This document shows, one piece after another, positions 12,201 to 22,430 of a stretch of DNA of 64,000 bases. The DNA is taken from the NCBI GenBank assembly GCA_001466705.2, contig LATX02000184.1, positions 124,001 to 188,000 of the forward strand, read 5' to 3'. Each line of letters begins with the position of its first letter. Position 1 is the first letter of the stretch. Made by a program: the position numbers and the translations under genes. The DNA is from Moniliophthora roreri. Lineage: Eukaryota; Basidiomycota; Agaricomycetes; Agaricales; Marasmiaceae. The notes beneath the pieces are model-generated. The model worked only from the letters and a program-made list of their open reading frames with translations, did not search any database and had not been told where the DNA came from.

Positions 12201-15200
12201 AATGAACACGTTGCCACTTTACTCCAGGCCATGCTTCGGGGCGCTACGTTGAGACGCAACTTCCGCACAAAGATGGAGTATTACAGGGCCAATCTCAACA
12301 AGGTCGTCAAGATTCAATCCCTTTTCCGGGCGAAGGAGACACGAGAGCAGTACCGACAGCTGACGTTAGGCAAGAACGTGACCGTTGGTACAATCAAGAA
12401 CTTTGTACATCTCTTGGACGACTCGGAAGCTGATTTCCAAGAGGAGGTCAAGATTGAACGGTTGAGAAAACGAGTCGTTGAGAGCATCCGGGAAAACCAG
12501 AGCTTGGAGAATGACGTCAACGACCTTGACGTCAAGATAGCCTTGGTCGTCCAGAATGTCAAGAGTTTCGAGGAGGTCCTGAAGCACAGGCGCAGACACG
12601 GTATTGACGGTATTGCAGCTCACGCGGCAAGGTCTCTTCTAGCTTCTCATGGCGACCCTTTCTCCGGGTCAGCAACTCTAGACCAAACCGCCAGACGAAA
12701 GTTGGAGCTATATCAGCAATTATTCTACATGTTACAGACTCGGTCGGAATACCTCAGTCGTCTGTTCTACCGGATGTTCCAAGATGATGTACCAGAGAAG
12801 GATAGACGGTTCACAGAGCGAGTAGTGTTGACACTTTTTGGTTATGGCCAGGATCGCCGTGAAGACTATCTGCTTCTTCGATTGTTTCAGGTTGGTATTT
12901 CACCGTAACTTCCTTGTGAGCGATACTCATGCCAGCAACCCTTAGGCTGCGATTCACGATGAGATCAACTCAGTCAACTCTATCACTCAAGTCATCCATG
13001 GGCATCCAATGTATATGAATGTTGCTGTGCACTATGTTCGTCCAAAACAGATCACCTACGTCAAGGATGCGTTCCAGGCCATTATCCGAGAAGTCATTGA
13101 GACACCCGATCTTGATTTGGAAGTGGATCCTACAGTCGTACGTACCGCAGCTCATTGAACTTAATATGTGCTGACTACTCGTAGATTCATCGTTCCCGAC
13201 TGGATGCGGAAGAAATGAGGAATGGCGTGACCTCGAACAGGCGGAAGGATATCTCTTTCCGTGAGGCTCTCGAAGACCCAGATACACGAGTTATCTATAT
13301 CAGGCGTAGGAACCTGCTCCATTCATCCTTACTCCAACTGAAGCCTTGTCCAGGTCTCCAAGTTTTGCAGTGGTGGACCGAAGCTTTCGTTACAGTAATC
13401 GTACAGTCGACTCGCAAGATGCCATATAGTATGCGGTATTTGGCTCGTGAAACGTTGGGTTACACACGGGTACGTGTCCTTGTGCAGAATCTAGTAAAAT
13501 ACCCACGAATCCTCAGGAGAAATTCCCTGATGCTCCGGATGAAACATACGCCTCGTGCGTTGGTCGAATCGTATACTACCGCTACATCAATCCTGCCATA
13601 GTGTAAGCGATCAATCTCTCCCTCGTAATCTATTGACATATCCTCTGCTTCGTCGTGTAGCACTCCCGAAACTTTCGATATCGTCTCGAATACCATCGAT
13701 ATCGGAAGTAGGAAAAATCTCGCGCAGATATCTCGAGTGCTTACACAGATCACCTCTGGCGCCGAATTCGACAACGACAGTCCGAGCTACATTCCCATCA
13801 ATGACTATGTTCGCAAGGCAATAGGTCAGTTATCGTCATGGCTCATTGAAGGTGAGGCAGTCTTAGTTTCGTGTGAATTATGCTCATCCACGATGCAGTT
13901 GCCGACGTACCTGACGCCGATGCGCAATTCCATGCACATGAGTTCCTTGATGCCACAGTGCCGCCCAAGCCCATCTACATCTCTCCAAATGAGATTTACA
14001 CAATGCATGGACTGTTGGTGCAGTATATGGACGACGTTGTGGGTACTTCTGTGCACTGTATTATTTCCTTCTAACTCTATTTTATCCAGGCACCTCAATC
14101 CGACGATGCTTTACGAGCTATTGTCGGCGAGTTGGACGGGGTTCCTCACTTTGGTAGCGAAGAACTCAAGGACGCCAGAGATACTGCGATCACACTTGAG
14201 CTCACGAATCGCTTTGCGAATGTCGAAGGTAAGCGAAACGAATCCTGTTCTGGGTACCAGGCTGAACGAAATATTTAGATCCGCATGCGGAGGAGAAGAC
14301 CCTTTGGGTTCAGGCGAAACGCGGAGTTCTTGCCATATTAAGAGTCCAACCCGCTCAAGACTTGTTGGCGTCACTCCTTCGACCAGTAACAGATGAGGAC
14401 GAAAACATTTGGGAAGAAATAGTAGAGGCCGAGATGGAGAATGAGCATATTCGAGTCCACGATCGACGGCAACCTTCAACGACTGGTGTTGAGTCAGCTG
14501 CTTATCGCTTAGAGGATATCAGATCGTGGGTGATCTTTGTGGAATAACTGTGACTACTCATGTCAAATTCTTCTACAGGTTAACTTTCCGGCAAGTTAAG
14601 GCTTCGGCAATCTCCCACCTGCTCGAGCTGGAGAAGCAAGGCAAGATTTCAAGAGAAGATGGGTTCCAAGGAATTTTGAACGCGATTGCAATTGATGTTC
14701 GGAGCAAGCATAGGAAGAGACTGCAACGTCAGCAGGAGATGCAGAGTATGAACGAGGCTTTGAAGCACCTCGCAGACCGTAAAAAACAGTTCGAGGAGCA
14801 GATCAACAGCTACCATGACTATGTCAAGCAGTCTATGGAAACTATGCAGAGGGGCAAGGGGTAAGTCTATCGTCATGCTGGCGCTTTTAATGGCTAGATT
14901 TTGTTTTCAGGAAGCGACGCTTCGTTATCCCCTTCACGAAACAATACTTCCATCTTCGTGGACTACAAAAGTCGGGTCAAACACCCAAGTTTGGATCATT
15001 CCTTTATACCGCCAAATATCTTTATGAAAAGGGTATCCTGCTTTCCATCGACCAATACTCCCCTCGACAGTTTGACAAAATTCAAATTACAATGTCATCA
15101 GACACTGCAGGGGTGTTCACGATCACTATGGAATCGTCCATGTTGGGCGGAACTCCTTCGCGGATTGCTTCTGAGGACGTCAAGATAGAGGACTTGTTGC

Positions 15201-15355
15201 AAGCCAAATACGAACAGCGGTCATCGCTTTCCCTCTTCAACGGGAAAGCCAAGCTGAATTTCGAGCTGTTCCTCTACCAGATCAACAAAAAGTAAGGAGT
15301 ATTTTTACGCTAGCTTGACTGATACTAAGGTCTTATTTGCAGGTTCTACGTGTAG
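9201..15355 (+). CDS. IQGAP-family cytokinesis scaffold (Rng2/Iqg1-like)
   Basis: A very large protein of about 1,800 aa. Its first ~390 residues are Ser/Thr/Pro-rich and disordered. Next comes a calponin-homology actin-binding domain (10420-10980: AQQWIEGCLGEELEFG, NIFFNFVREVGLPE, PKVIYCIHALSHLL). A Glu-rich linker holds three tandem GAGCCAGAG repeats (11084-11110). Then follow about 13 IQ motifs (11220-12360, for example VQAHLRGALVR, LQAQCRGVIMR, LQASARGMLVR), a coiled coil, a RasGAP-related domain (12700-13900: TLFGYGQDRREDYLLLRLFQ, MPYSMRYLARETL, YYRYINPAIVTPETF) and the RasGAP C-terminal domain ending at KKFYV-stop. The family binds actin, calmodulin and myosin light chains to build the cytokinetic ring and is thought to lack GAP activity. 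About 15 introns. It is tandem to the acyl-CoA synthetase with a 207-bp spacer. Confidence 0.92.
11084..11110 (+). repeat. Three tandem 9-bp repeats coding Glu-Pro-Glu in the IQGAP linker
   Basis: GAGCCAGAG occurs three times head to tail at 11084-11092, 11093-11101 and 11102-11110, giving an EPE EPE EPE acidic run between the CH domain and the IQ array. Such in-frame short repeats can change copy number between strains. Confidence 0.85.
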
Positions 15356-15620
15356 TAAAAGGAGTGAATACCCGTTAGCCTAATAGTATTAATCTCGCAT
15401 GTATTCAAATTTCCAATGCCATATTTCCTTATCGGGCACCACGTGGGGGAAATGAAAAAGGTACACAAATATCTTTTCCCACGGAATCGGTTGGACCCTG
15501 TTACCAGGCAGTATCGTCGTCGACAACGTAGACCACCAGCTGCCGGTTTTCAGCACAGTTTCCTTCTCTGTCAGTTCAACTCGACCCCTCACACTCCTTA
15601 TATCTCCTTCCTTCTTGATC

Positions 15621-17662
15621 ATGATTCTTGATAATCTCCTCTTTCGACGTGATGACTGTGTGGTTTGTGGTGCACCACCTTCCTGCGTCTGCCCCGAGGA
15701 GGGGATGATATGCTCATTAATCGCCATAAAGTCAGTATTAAACATTGTTTCTCTTGGGATATTCAGAGCTCTAATTCGATTGATTCACACAGAGACTGTC
15801 AAACCTGCTATGAAATCAGGTGTGATCCCCCGAGTAATTCCTCATCGAGCAGTTCGTCTGGTGGTCCTAGCAAGGGTGCTTTGGCAGGCGCAATCGTCGG
15901 AGTGCTCATCTTCTTAGGCCTTGCCGTTGGTCTTTTTATGTGGTACCGTCGTGGCTCCCGCTTCCGCCGTACAGCACCCACTGCTCCCGAGGCCAAGCCA
16001 GATATCCCCGCTTCTGCTGAGGACGTCCTCAAGAGACCAGACCCTACAGAAAAACCTCCTTCCCCAGTCGCCACCGAACTCAACACTGTCCGTGTATATT
16101 CTACATCATCCAACACAACAATAGACCTTGATCCTGAATCCCAGGCGTCATCGCATCACACTACACCTGGCACAGCATCTCGACACTCTGTACGCTCGAA
16201 TCCTTTCAGCGACACTCATTCCATCCAAACGGCTGTCACAGAGGGCACCAATGTTATTCCCATCGCGCTGGTGTCTCCAGAATCCTCCTCCTTACGATCC
16301 AATGATGAGTCAACAAGTTCTACTTCGCCCGTGCGACCGGCTCGCACACCGGACATGGACCTCAACTTGGACCATGTCAATGTCTCCCACGGCTCACTTC
16401 GCACCCCGGCTAATTATGCGTTGTCCCAACGCTCCGGTGTATCGGGTGTATCGTCCCGGAACTCTTACATGTCGAGTGCCAGTTACTCCAGTGATTTCCT
16501 GAACGAGGCGCCCATGATCGTTACAGCCAACAAGGGACCTGTTCGACAGGTACTTGGCGTCAGGAAGGCAGAGATGATCAATGCCGGTTCGTTGACACCA
16601 ACGAGTGCAGAAGGACTTAAGGTGCAGATGGCTCGCCCTACTGTTGGCTCACCGCTCGCTGCCACGTCCTTTGGTCCTTCTGATCTAGCGAGTGTCTCAG
16701 ACAAGGCATCGGAAGATGGTGTTAATCCGTTCAGTGATAAACATGCCTCTACTCGTACTACCTTGGCGCCTTCATCAGCGGGAGCAGCTTCCACAACGTT
16801 TGGTCAGAGCGCTGAGAATTCCCCTCATACCTCCATCCAGTCCAACTGGATGCCTGATGGACCACATCTACCTTGGGCTAAGGGCAGTGATAGTGACACC
16901 CGACCGTCCAGTATCAGTACTCAAGCTGGATCTGTCATTGACATTGCGAGCGCTACACGTGTCAATGTCGGTCTTGGACACCTTAGTCCATTGACCAGTG
17001 CTGGTACTCCGAAATCACCCTATAGGACTACCATGGGGAGACTTGTGAGCCCACCGACTGGAGGTAGTACGTTCGAGGAGCAACAGGCAAAGGCTCTTTC
17101 CCAGGCCCAAGCGCGAAGAATCTCCGGGTCTTCAGTGGTGTCTTCGACATCCACTCGTGCAGACTCGATATTGGAATCGTTCCCATTCGTTCCTCCATCG
17201 CCGATCTCTAACCGACCTGTGAGGTCGCCGCCAGTCTCCCCACTTGGCAAACAGTCATTCAGTTCGGGGCCTTCGTCCCCTGCAACTCAACAAGGTTTCC
17301 AAGTCACGCCTCCCTCGCCGTCTCCAGCTTCAACACCTCAAACACCTCTTCCCACAACACCTCTTCCTACAACACCTCTCCATCAAACTCTAGACAAAGA
17401 TGGTGAGTTACCAGCACCGCCTAATAGGCGCATGCTGGGTTTGTCTACAGGCTCCCAAATGTCAACCGCTTCATCTGGGCTGGGTTCTTTCCCTTTCCAG
17501 ATCGACTCGGGCGATTCGACCAACGTTTCTTCAGCTCCTTCATCATTCAATAATGGTGGCCGCCAAAGGGCAAGCTTGGACACCCTCGCTATCACAAGCG
17601 ATTTGTCATCCTACCCTCTAGGTTTCGACAGGGACAGCAATGTTCCTCCCTTACCGAGGTAG
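15621..17662 (+). CDS. Opy2-like membrane anchor protein
   Basis: Start at ATG 15621; one intron (15731-15792, or 1-2 nt shifted) joins a Cys-rich N-terminus: CVVCGAPPSCVCPEEG, MICSLIAIKD, CQTCYEIRC. This spacing fits the Opy2 N-terminal domain. A Ser/Gly-rich stretch precedes a single membrane span (ALAGAIVGVLIFLGLAVGLF) followed by a basic stop-transfer WYRRGSRFRR. The remaining ~550 residues are a long Ser/Thr/Pro-rich cytosolic tail with proline clusters and a TPLPT repeat near 17340-17385. In budding yeast Opy2 tethers the Ste50 adaptor and Ste11 kinase at the plasma membrane for the HOG and filamentous-growth MAPK pathways. The architecture matches, but the tail is too divergent for me to point to a Ste50-binding motif. 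The alternative is an unrelated single-pass wall-sensor-like protein. Confidence 0.65.
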
Positions 17663-18051
17663 TTCGCCCTATGCTACGATTGCACGGAACCATGGCTGTC
17701 TTACGTTGTGTTATGAGTAGGCCTGTGGGTCCTGTAAAACTGTACTAATAGTAAGTACCTGGCAGGACCCTGGACTGAGTTATTTATATGTGTTTCCCTC
17801 TCTTTTTCGCTTTCTTTACATTACATTCCTTATGAGCCAACTCTGCGAGGAGTTCTGGTTTACTACTTGCTTGCGAGTCCTGTTTGCCTTTTCTTCATCT
17901 CGTTCTTTCATCTGGTGTTTTCTTTTTTGGCGGGTTGTGTGTATTTGAATTATTTATCCCTCTTCTTTTGACTTACCTACACATCGCTCACAAGCTATAC
18001 TTGTCTTGCTACGTTTTCATGACATCCGAGAATACATTTCATTGGTGGGCT
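17663..18051. other. Convergent 3' intergenic region
   Basis: 389 bp between the stop codons of the Opy2-like gene (+) and YOS1 (-). It is T-rich on the plus strand, as expected for 3' untranslated sequence. I see no supported gene or structured element. Confidence 0.5.
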
Positions 18052-18450
18052 TTACCCGCCCAATACCAACTCGTATACAATGATGATTATGTTGAAGCCA
18101 ATCAATGGTACTAGACGTGAAAGGTGAGTTCAAGAGTTGAATAAATGTAGAGGCTGGCCACGTACTTCGTAGTAGGGTTCTCACAGCACTGATGAGCTCT
18201 ATAAGTTTTGCCTTCATCCCAACCTCTCCTTGTACAGCACTATAACCCGTTTGATCATAAGATTGAAAGCCTGCGTTGGCATTTGGAGGACGCGCAGAGG
18301 ACCAGCCGACTGCCGGACAAATGTGAGTAAGCATTGGGCAGAATATCAGAGGAGGCATTTCGAGTTACTTCGAGCGAGGAACCGGTCTTCACTAAGAATT
18401 GCTATAGCGTTGACCAATAAAAGTGCAACATAGAGTATTGTGCCCAACAT
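18052..18450 (-). CDS. YOS1: Yos1-like ER-to-Golgi transport protein (IER3IP1 family)
   Basis: A small gene of three exons (18450-18369, 18309-18166, 18110-18052) totalling 285 nt, 94 aa, each exon too short to stand out alone. The N-terminus MLGTILYVALLLVNAIAILS is a membrane segment followed by EDRFLARIGW, the Yos1/IER3IP1 signature. A Gly/Asn/Gln-rich loop then leads to MKAKLIELISAVRTLLR and a second hydrophobic segment, IPLIGFNIIIIVYELVLGG-stop. Both introns (59 and 55 nt) have GTA donors and pyrimidine-containing acceptors. Yos1 binds Yip1 and Yif1 and is needed for COPII vesicle transport. Length and domain order match the family. It is divergent to the uL22m gene with only 108 bp between the start codons. 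Confidence 0.9.
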
Positions 18451-18558
18451 TTTGAGCCGTGTGCGTGGAGGAGAGGAAAGCGTGTAAGTAAGGTGTCAAG
18501 CCACCAGTCACGCTCTCACAACCGACCACCACCACAGCTCGGCCTGAGCCTCTTCGTC

Positions 18559-19563
18559 ATGCAAAGGGGATTGCTCCATGGTCAATCTCTCGTTTTTTAC
18601 CCTTCATATTGGCTCATAAACTTGCACAGCGAGACCTGTAGTAAAACACGCGCAACATGCTTTTCACGGGCCTACACGTATAACTCTTGGTCAAACTCGA
18701 CAGTGGGTTTCCGTCCCCTTGTTTCTAGGTTTAAAGTGTAACTGTTATTCTCAGTGCGAGTAACTGGAATCCCTTATATTGGTTTGCGGAACAGTTCCAG
18801 TCCGACGTCCGAAAGGAAGGCGCAGCGGAAACTTCCACGGCTGCCAAACGTGCTGCAAAAGCAAAAGGCCAGGGCAATGTCTTTGAAGTCTCTCAACAGA
18901 AAATCAAACCTGCGACCCCTGAATCTGCCGAAAAATCTATAGCATTGTTGGAAGAAACCACCAAAATCAAGTCTAAGAAGCGGGAGAAGAAGGCACACTT
19001 CGTGCGTTTGTTTTATGATGTGCAACCTCCAAGCTGCTTCTGACACCTATATAACAGCATAAAGCGGCTACATCTCCTTTCATAATATCTCCTCAAAAGC
19101 TCAACATGTTGGGACGTCAGATATCTGGCAAGCCGATAGACCATGCCATTCTACAGATGCAGTTCAGTCCTAAAAAGGCCAGCAAGCGTATCATGAATAT
19201 GTTGGCACAGGCAAGAGATCATGCTGTTGGATATAAGAACTTGGACAAGGACAAGCTGATCGTCTGTACGTGTTGTTGCCCCATTCTATTCCTAATCATT
19301 GCTAATATCGTATTATTATTTTTTTAGCGGAGGCATGGGTAGGAAAGGGAAAATACACGAAGACGCTTGATATCAAGGGTCGTGGAAGATATGGTATCAG
19401 GACCACTCGTCGCGCACGGATGACTGTGGTGTTGAAGGAAGGAAAGACTCTGGAGGAGCAGAAAGCTGCTGAGCGTGCGTATAAACTGAACAGAATTGTG
19501 TCTGCTTCGCATGTAAGGGAAGACAAGCCTCTGCGAAATCCAGGAGCTATGTGGGCCTGGTAA
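18559..19563 (+). CDS. MRPL22: Mitochondrial large-subunit ribosomal protein uL22m
   Basis: Exons 18559-18677, 18755-19001, 19058-19265 and 19328-19563 total 810 nt (269 aa). The uL22 domain occupies the C-terminal half: ISPQKLNMLGRQISGKPID, LQMQFSPKKASKRIMNML, EAWVGKGKYTKTLDIKGRGR and YGIRTTRRARMTVVL, the rRNA-binding hairpin that lines the exit tunnel. The first ~40 residues lack acidic clusters apart from one Glu and include several Arg/Lys, compatible with a mitochondrial presequence; residues 45-120 are Lys/Ala-rich. The first intron (18678-18754, donor GTATAA, 77 nt) is the least certain junction, chosen because the other possible donor leaves only a 26-nt intron. Confidence 0.88.
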
Positions 19564-19671
19564 CACTAGAATTACAGTATACACCATGTTTCTAATAAAG
19601 TCTGAATACTCTCAGCCTCGCGGATTGATGACCGTTTTTGGACACGTACTCCTTGTCACTTAACTTCCACA

Positions 19672-21412
19672 ATGCTGCGGTGTTGGCGCGCACTGTCCCT
19701 TCTTTTACTGTCCTCGGTATCCTCTACACTCTCAGCATCCCTTCAATCATTTGAAAACTCGGCCATTGTAAGGACAGTCGATCTGGGAGGTTCCCTGGTA
19801 CACGTCACAACCACATTCGCTGCCAAATCCCTGCAACCCGATGCAGACCAGTACACTATTGCCCTTAGCAACGAGGAACTGGTGAAGATCAGCTGGCTCG
19901 AGGTCAAAGTCAAGGGCCAGCCGAAACCTCTGGTAGTCTCATATGGTGGAGGAACAGAAAGGTACGTTCTCACCCGACATTGGCGTAGCAACATGGCTCA
20001 AGTTTGCCTCGATATGTAGTGGTGCTCACCTACTCAATGCCGCACTACCAAAACCACTAGTAGTCAACTCGACCGTTAACATTGTCGTTGAAAGCGTGCA
20101 GACACATGCTACACGCCCATGGCCGGAGCGTGCAAGTCAGTCAGACGACCAAGCCCTCAAATACGACACGCAGCTCTTCGTTATCAGTCCCTACAAGAGT
20201 GACGTACAAAGGACTAAACTCAAGTAGGTTATCAGTTGAGAACAATGACACATTTGTCTCACTATCTGTTGCAGGTCCACGTCGCCCCGTATCATCGACT
20301 ACACCAACCCGAAGAATGTTGAAGACTTCACTCTCGAGAATCCAGTCACCAAGTCGGGTGCCACTGTCACCTACGGTCCATACAACAACATTCCCGAGTC
20401 CATTACACTCGACTTTGCAACCAAGTATCAACAACCCGTCACCATTCACTACAACTATGATTTCCCAGTGTTAGAAGTCCGTCAGCTCAAGAGGTCTGCG
20501 GAAATCAGTCATTGGGGTGCCAACCTTAACATTCAGGATGAGATCTCACTGCACAACGCGGGACCAGAGTTTGTACCTTTTCATTTCTGGTGAAACCTCA
20601 AGACTAACGTCGAATTGCGGACTAGATTGAAAGGCCACTTTTCTCGTCTTGAACACCAGACCCAAGCATTTTACAAACGACCTGCCTCTCATGTTCTTCC
20701 CTCGTTGACGCTACACCTTCCTGCCGGTATCCGGAATACTTACTACTACGACTTGATTGGCAACGTCTCTACCTCCCGCCTCCGCACTGCTCCCTCCACC
20801 AAGAACTTGGGCTCAAATAGCCAGACACAATACAGCGTCTTGGAGTTGAGGCCTCGATATCCACTCATGGGTGGATGGAACTATACTTACACCTTGGGTT
20901 GGGACTCACCTCTCGAGGATTCCGCCAATTACGACAAGAGCACTGGAAAGTATACTGTCGAAGTGCCCGTCATGACCGAAATTCCAGGAGCTGTTGTGGA
21001 GGACGCTGAAGTCAAAATCATTCTCCCTGAAGGTGCTACGTAAGTTCAGATGCTATAGCTTCCTTTTACATATTGACTGACTACATTTGAAGTGACGTTG
21101 AATATGTTGCGCCTTTCCCGTCCGTCTCGACTGAGACCGTCACCCATATCACCTACCTGGATACTGTCGGTCGTCCTGCTGTCATCTTCAAGTACAAGAA
21201 CCTCACCAACAAGCACGTTAAGTCGATATATGTGAGTAAGAAAACATTTGCGCTTGGCGACAGTTGCTGAATTATTGCAGGTAACATACAAAGTCTCCAT
21301 GTCTGCTCACCTGCGCAAGCCACTCGCTGTTGCAACTGTGCTGCTTGGCCTCTTTGGTTTCGGCGTAGTTGCTCGTCGTGTTGATCTTACATTGCACAAA
21401 AAGAAAGTGTAG
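19672..21412 (+). CDS. OST1: Oligosaccharyltransferase subunit 1 (ribophorin I)
   Basis: Exons 19672-19961, 20020-20223, 20275-20568, 20626-21039, 21093-21231 and 21281-21412 total 1,473 nt (490 aa). A signal peptide (LSLLLLSSVSSTLSAS) is followed by the ribophorin I luminal domain: SFENSAIVRTVDLGG, FVISPYKSDVQRTKLK, EVRQLKRSAEISHWGANL, FYKRPASHVLPSLTLHLPAG and TYYYDLIGNVSTSRLR. Near the C-terminus one membrane span (PLAVATVLLGLFGFGVVARR) precedes a lysine-rich end, LHKKKV. Ost1 is a non-catalytic OST subunit in the ER that helps hold nascent glycoprotein substrates. Length matches fungal homologs. Tandem to uL22m (108-bp spacer) and convergent with the small secreted protein gene. Confidence 0.95.
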
Positions 21413-21574
21413 ACGTCCTTGTATATGCTTCATTACTACTAAAATACAGATCGCAGCTTAAGAACTAATAGTCCTGACTTGTACCGTGCAGTGTGAAGAA
21501 GAAACAACCTTGTGGGGTAGGCACTCTGGTTGATACTGATCAGTGTACGACAGCTGAACCAAGGTCTTGTACAT

Positions 21575-22139
21575 TTACCCTTTCAGGAACAGGAGAAGTT
21601 TGGCTCCCTCGGGCGTGGGGCAATGATAGTAGACTCCACCGTTTGTACGTCCTCCGAGATCATAGTGAAGCATAGTTCCCCTCCATCTAAAGTTACCATT
21701 TGCGATACCCTTGCGCTGCGTGTCCAACATCAATTGTAATGGAATCTCTCCTGTTGGATAATGAGGTTCAGTCGTATTGACCACATTGACGTGGAATATT
21801 GCGCTCTGGTTTTGGAATTGCCATAGCTGATTCCGGTTAATGTAAAAGAGCGGGGGCGAAATCCTGGAAAAGGGTACTATTGATAGGTTGCCTAGGTTCC
21901 CTGAGATAGAGAGATTAGGCCGTGATCAGGGGAAATCGAAGGGTTGAGCTCTAACCTGGTATGCTGGGAGCAAGGTGTCTTGCAACATCTCCAGTACGGT
22001 GTGCTGATTTGGCTTCAATGTAGGCTGCCCCGGGGACAAGGGAGCCTATGGAGACCTGACCGGGGGCACCCATCCATGCGGGCATGGCTTGAACGAGGTT
22101 CATCCAGAAGAGAAGGAAGCACAGGGCAGAGATGAACAT
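21575..22139 (-). CDS. Small secreted protein of unknown function
   Basis: Two exons separated by a 55-nt intron give 510 nt, 169 aa. The N-terminus MFISALCFLLFWMNLVQA is a strong signal peptide with probable cleavage after VQA. The mature ~150 residues include GNLSI, QNQSA and VNTTE (three N-glycosylation sequons), a motif GEIPLQLML, an aromatic patch (GNFRWRGTMLHYDL) and only one cysteine (YYHCPTPEG). The low cysteine count argues against a classical Cys-knot effector or hydrophobin. It ends LLLFLKG, with no GPI-type tail and no second membrane span. I do not recognise a family. The ends, intron phase and signal peptide are consistent, so I think the gene is real. Confidence 0.75.
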
Positions 22140-22430
22140 TTCGGTGCTACTTGATAGTAGAGGGGATGGTGGTCAAGGGTGGGGTCAGCTCGAGGACAAG
22201 GACAGGATCACAGGAGAATCTATATAGGCATGCTTGCACAATTGACTGGTAGTAAAGACAACGTGTCATGATACTTGGCTGGAGAGAGAAACCCGAAGAT
22301 TTTACTGGTTTAATTCCGAAAGTACACCGCAGCGGCCGTTAGGCGCTCTGATCATGATAGGCATGTGCATGACGTGTGACTGAAAATTTTGAGTAGTTGG
22401 TCCGTGCGTCGCTTTGATCCTGACCAGACC

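Noticed and set aside
6140..15355. Acyl-CoA synthetase and neighbours as part of a natural-product cluster
   Set aside because: No PKS, NRPS, P450, terpene synthase or transporter nearby; neighbours are housekeeping genes.
15389..15745. 118-codon minus-strand frame
   Set aside because: Antisense to the Opy2-like leader and first exon; no homology pattern.
18754..18942. Separate Arg/Ser-rich plus-strand frame
   Set aside because: It is a shadow of the second exon of the uL22m gene in another frame.
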